Shown: positions 5,777 to 5,972 of the stretch, in pieces
Position numbering within the stretch: the first letter of the stretch is position 1
How the letters are laid out: each line of letters begins with the position of its first letter
Origin: Treponema sp.
Lineage (GTDB): Bacteria > Spirochaetota > Spirochaetia > Treponematales > Breznakiellaceae
Direction of reading: 5' to 3'
Assembly: GCA_009780595.1 (NCBI GenBank)
Contig: WQZT01000104.1
Location: 1-5,972, forward strand
Length of the DNA: 5,972 nt
The notes under the pieces: model-generated
Told to the model about the DNA's origin: nothing
The model's database searches: none
The model's input: the letters and a program-made list of their open reading frames with translations, nothing else
Translations under genes and position numbers: made by a program

Positions 5777-5811
5777 TATTTCTCAAAAAATCCCCTACAA
5801 TGAATTACACT

Positions 5812-5972
5812 ATGCGTCAATTTGAAGTAGTATCGCCGTTTAAGCCTGCCGGAGATCAGGGGCAAGCAATCGCGTCGTTGGCGAGCGGCATTAAGGCGGA
5901 TAACCAGTTTCAGGTTCTTCAGGGAGTTACCGGCTCCGGCAAAACGTTTACGATGGCGAAAATTATTGAGGC
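5812..5972 (+). CDS. uvrB: UvrABC excinuclease subunit B, N-terminal fragment
   Basis: UvrB is the DNA-damage-verifying helicase-like subunit of nucleotide excision repair, loaded by UvrA and working with UvrC. The 53 complete codons visible from ATG 5812 match its N-terminus: [20 protein letters not shown] (residues 4-23), then [20 protein letters not shown], which contains the Walker A motif GVTGSGKT for ATP binding. In most UvrBs the early motif reads GDQP; here it is GDQG, a small variation. An in-frame ATG at 5800 would add four residues (MNYT). I prefer 5812 because UvrB proteins normally begin two or three residues before the conserved Phe, but neither start has a recognisable ribosome binding site. 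The gene runs off the right edge of the window and is divergent from pepD, sharing a spacer of about 130 bp. Confidence 0.93.
   Translation, partial: MRQFEVVSPFKPAGDQGQAIASLASGIKADNQFQVLQGVTGSGKTFTMAKIIE

Noticed and set aside
5764..5780. LexA/SOS box upstream of uvrB
   Set aside because: A CTGT half-site is present (5768-5771) but no matching ACAG at the expected distance, and no other known LexA dyad is visible.

Overview
The window is a piece of a bacterial chromosome with moderate GC and a Gram-negative-style cell envelope. I infer a spirochaete, probably a Treponema relative. The inference rests on the look of the exported protein at 1104-1688, its coupling to a DUF192 lipoprotein-like gene, and the general style of the PepD, MgtC and UvrB proteins. 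It comes from family memory, not a database search, so treat it as roughly 60% likely.

Layout. The left end (3-632, + strand) is the C-terminal two thirds or so of a GH19 chitinase-like protein, cut by the window edge. It keeps the fold signatures but has changed several active-site residues. A gene-poor stretch follows (633-1103). It holds a decayed transposase fragment (696-950) and a GTTAAC-flanked inverted repeat (1039-1069), so it looks like an accessory insertion boundary. Next come two exported-protein genes on the + strand that overlap by 11 bp: an unrecognised periplasmic protein (1104-1688) and a DUF192 protein (1678-2145). They converge, with only 12 bp between stop codons, on a minus-strand block.

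The minus-strand block, read right to left, is pepD (M20C dipeptidase, 5673-4225), an MgtC/SapB-family membrane protein (4082-3399) and an M42 aminopeptidase (3240-2158). The three genes are separated by intergenic spacers of 142 and 158 bp, each carrying repeat-like sequence. The pepD-mgtC spacer has short degenerate tandem units of the CACAGAGTT and CTTTGCG type. The mgtC-M42 spacer has three consecutive inverted repeats, two of them perfect, with 3-nt loops. At the right end uvrB starts divergently from pepD and runs off the window.

Functionally, the two metallopeptidases would take part in intracellular peptide breakdown. MgtC suggests adaptation to magnesium or acid stress. The 1104-2145 pair is an envelope unit of unknown function, and uvrB belongs to nucleotide excision repair. 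I see no convincing new multi-gene system. The best leads are the altered GH19 protein, the two structured intergenic repeats and the coupled exported pair. No tRNA, rRNA or CRISPR was seen.
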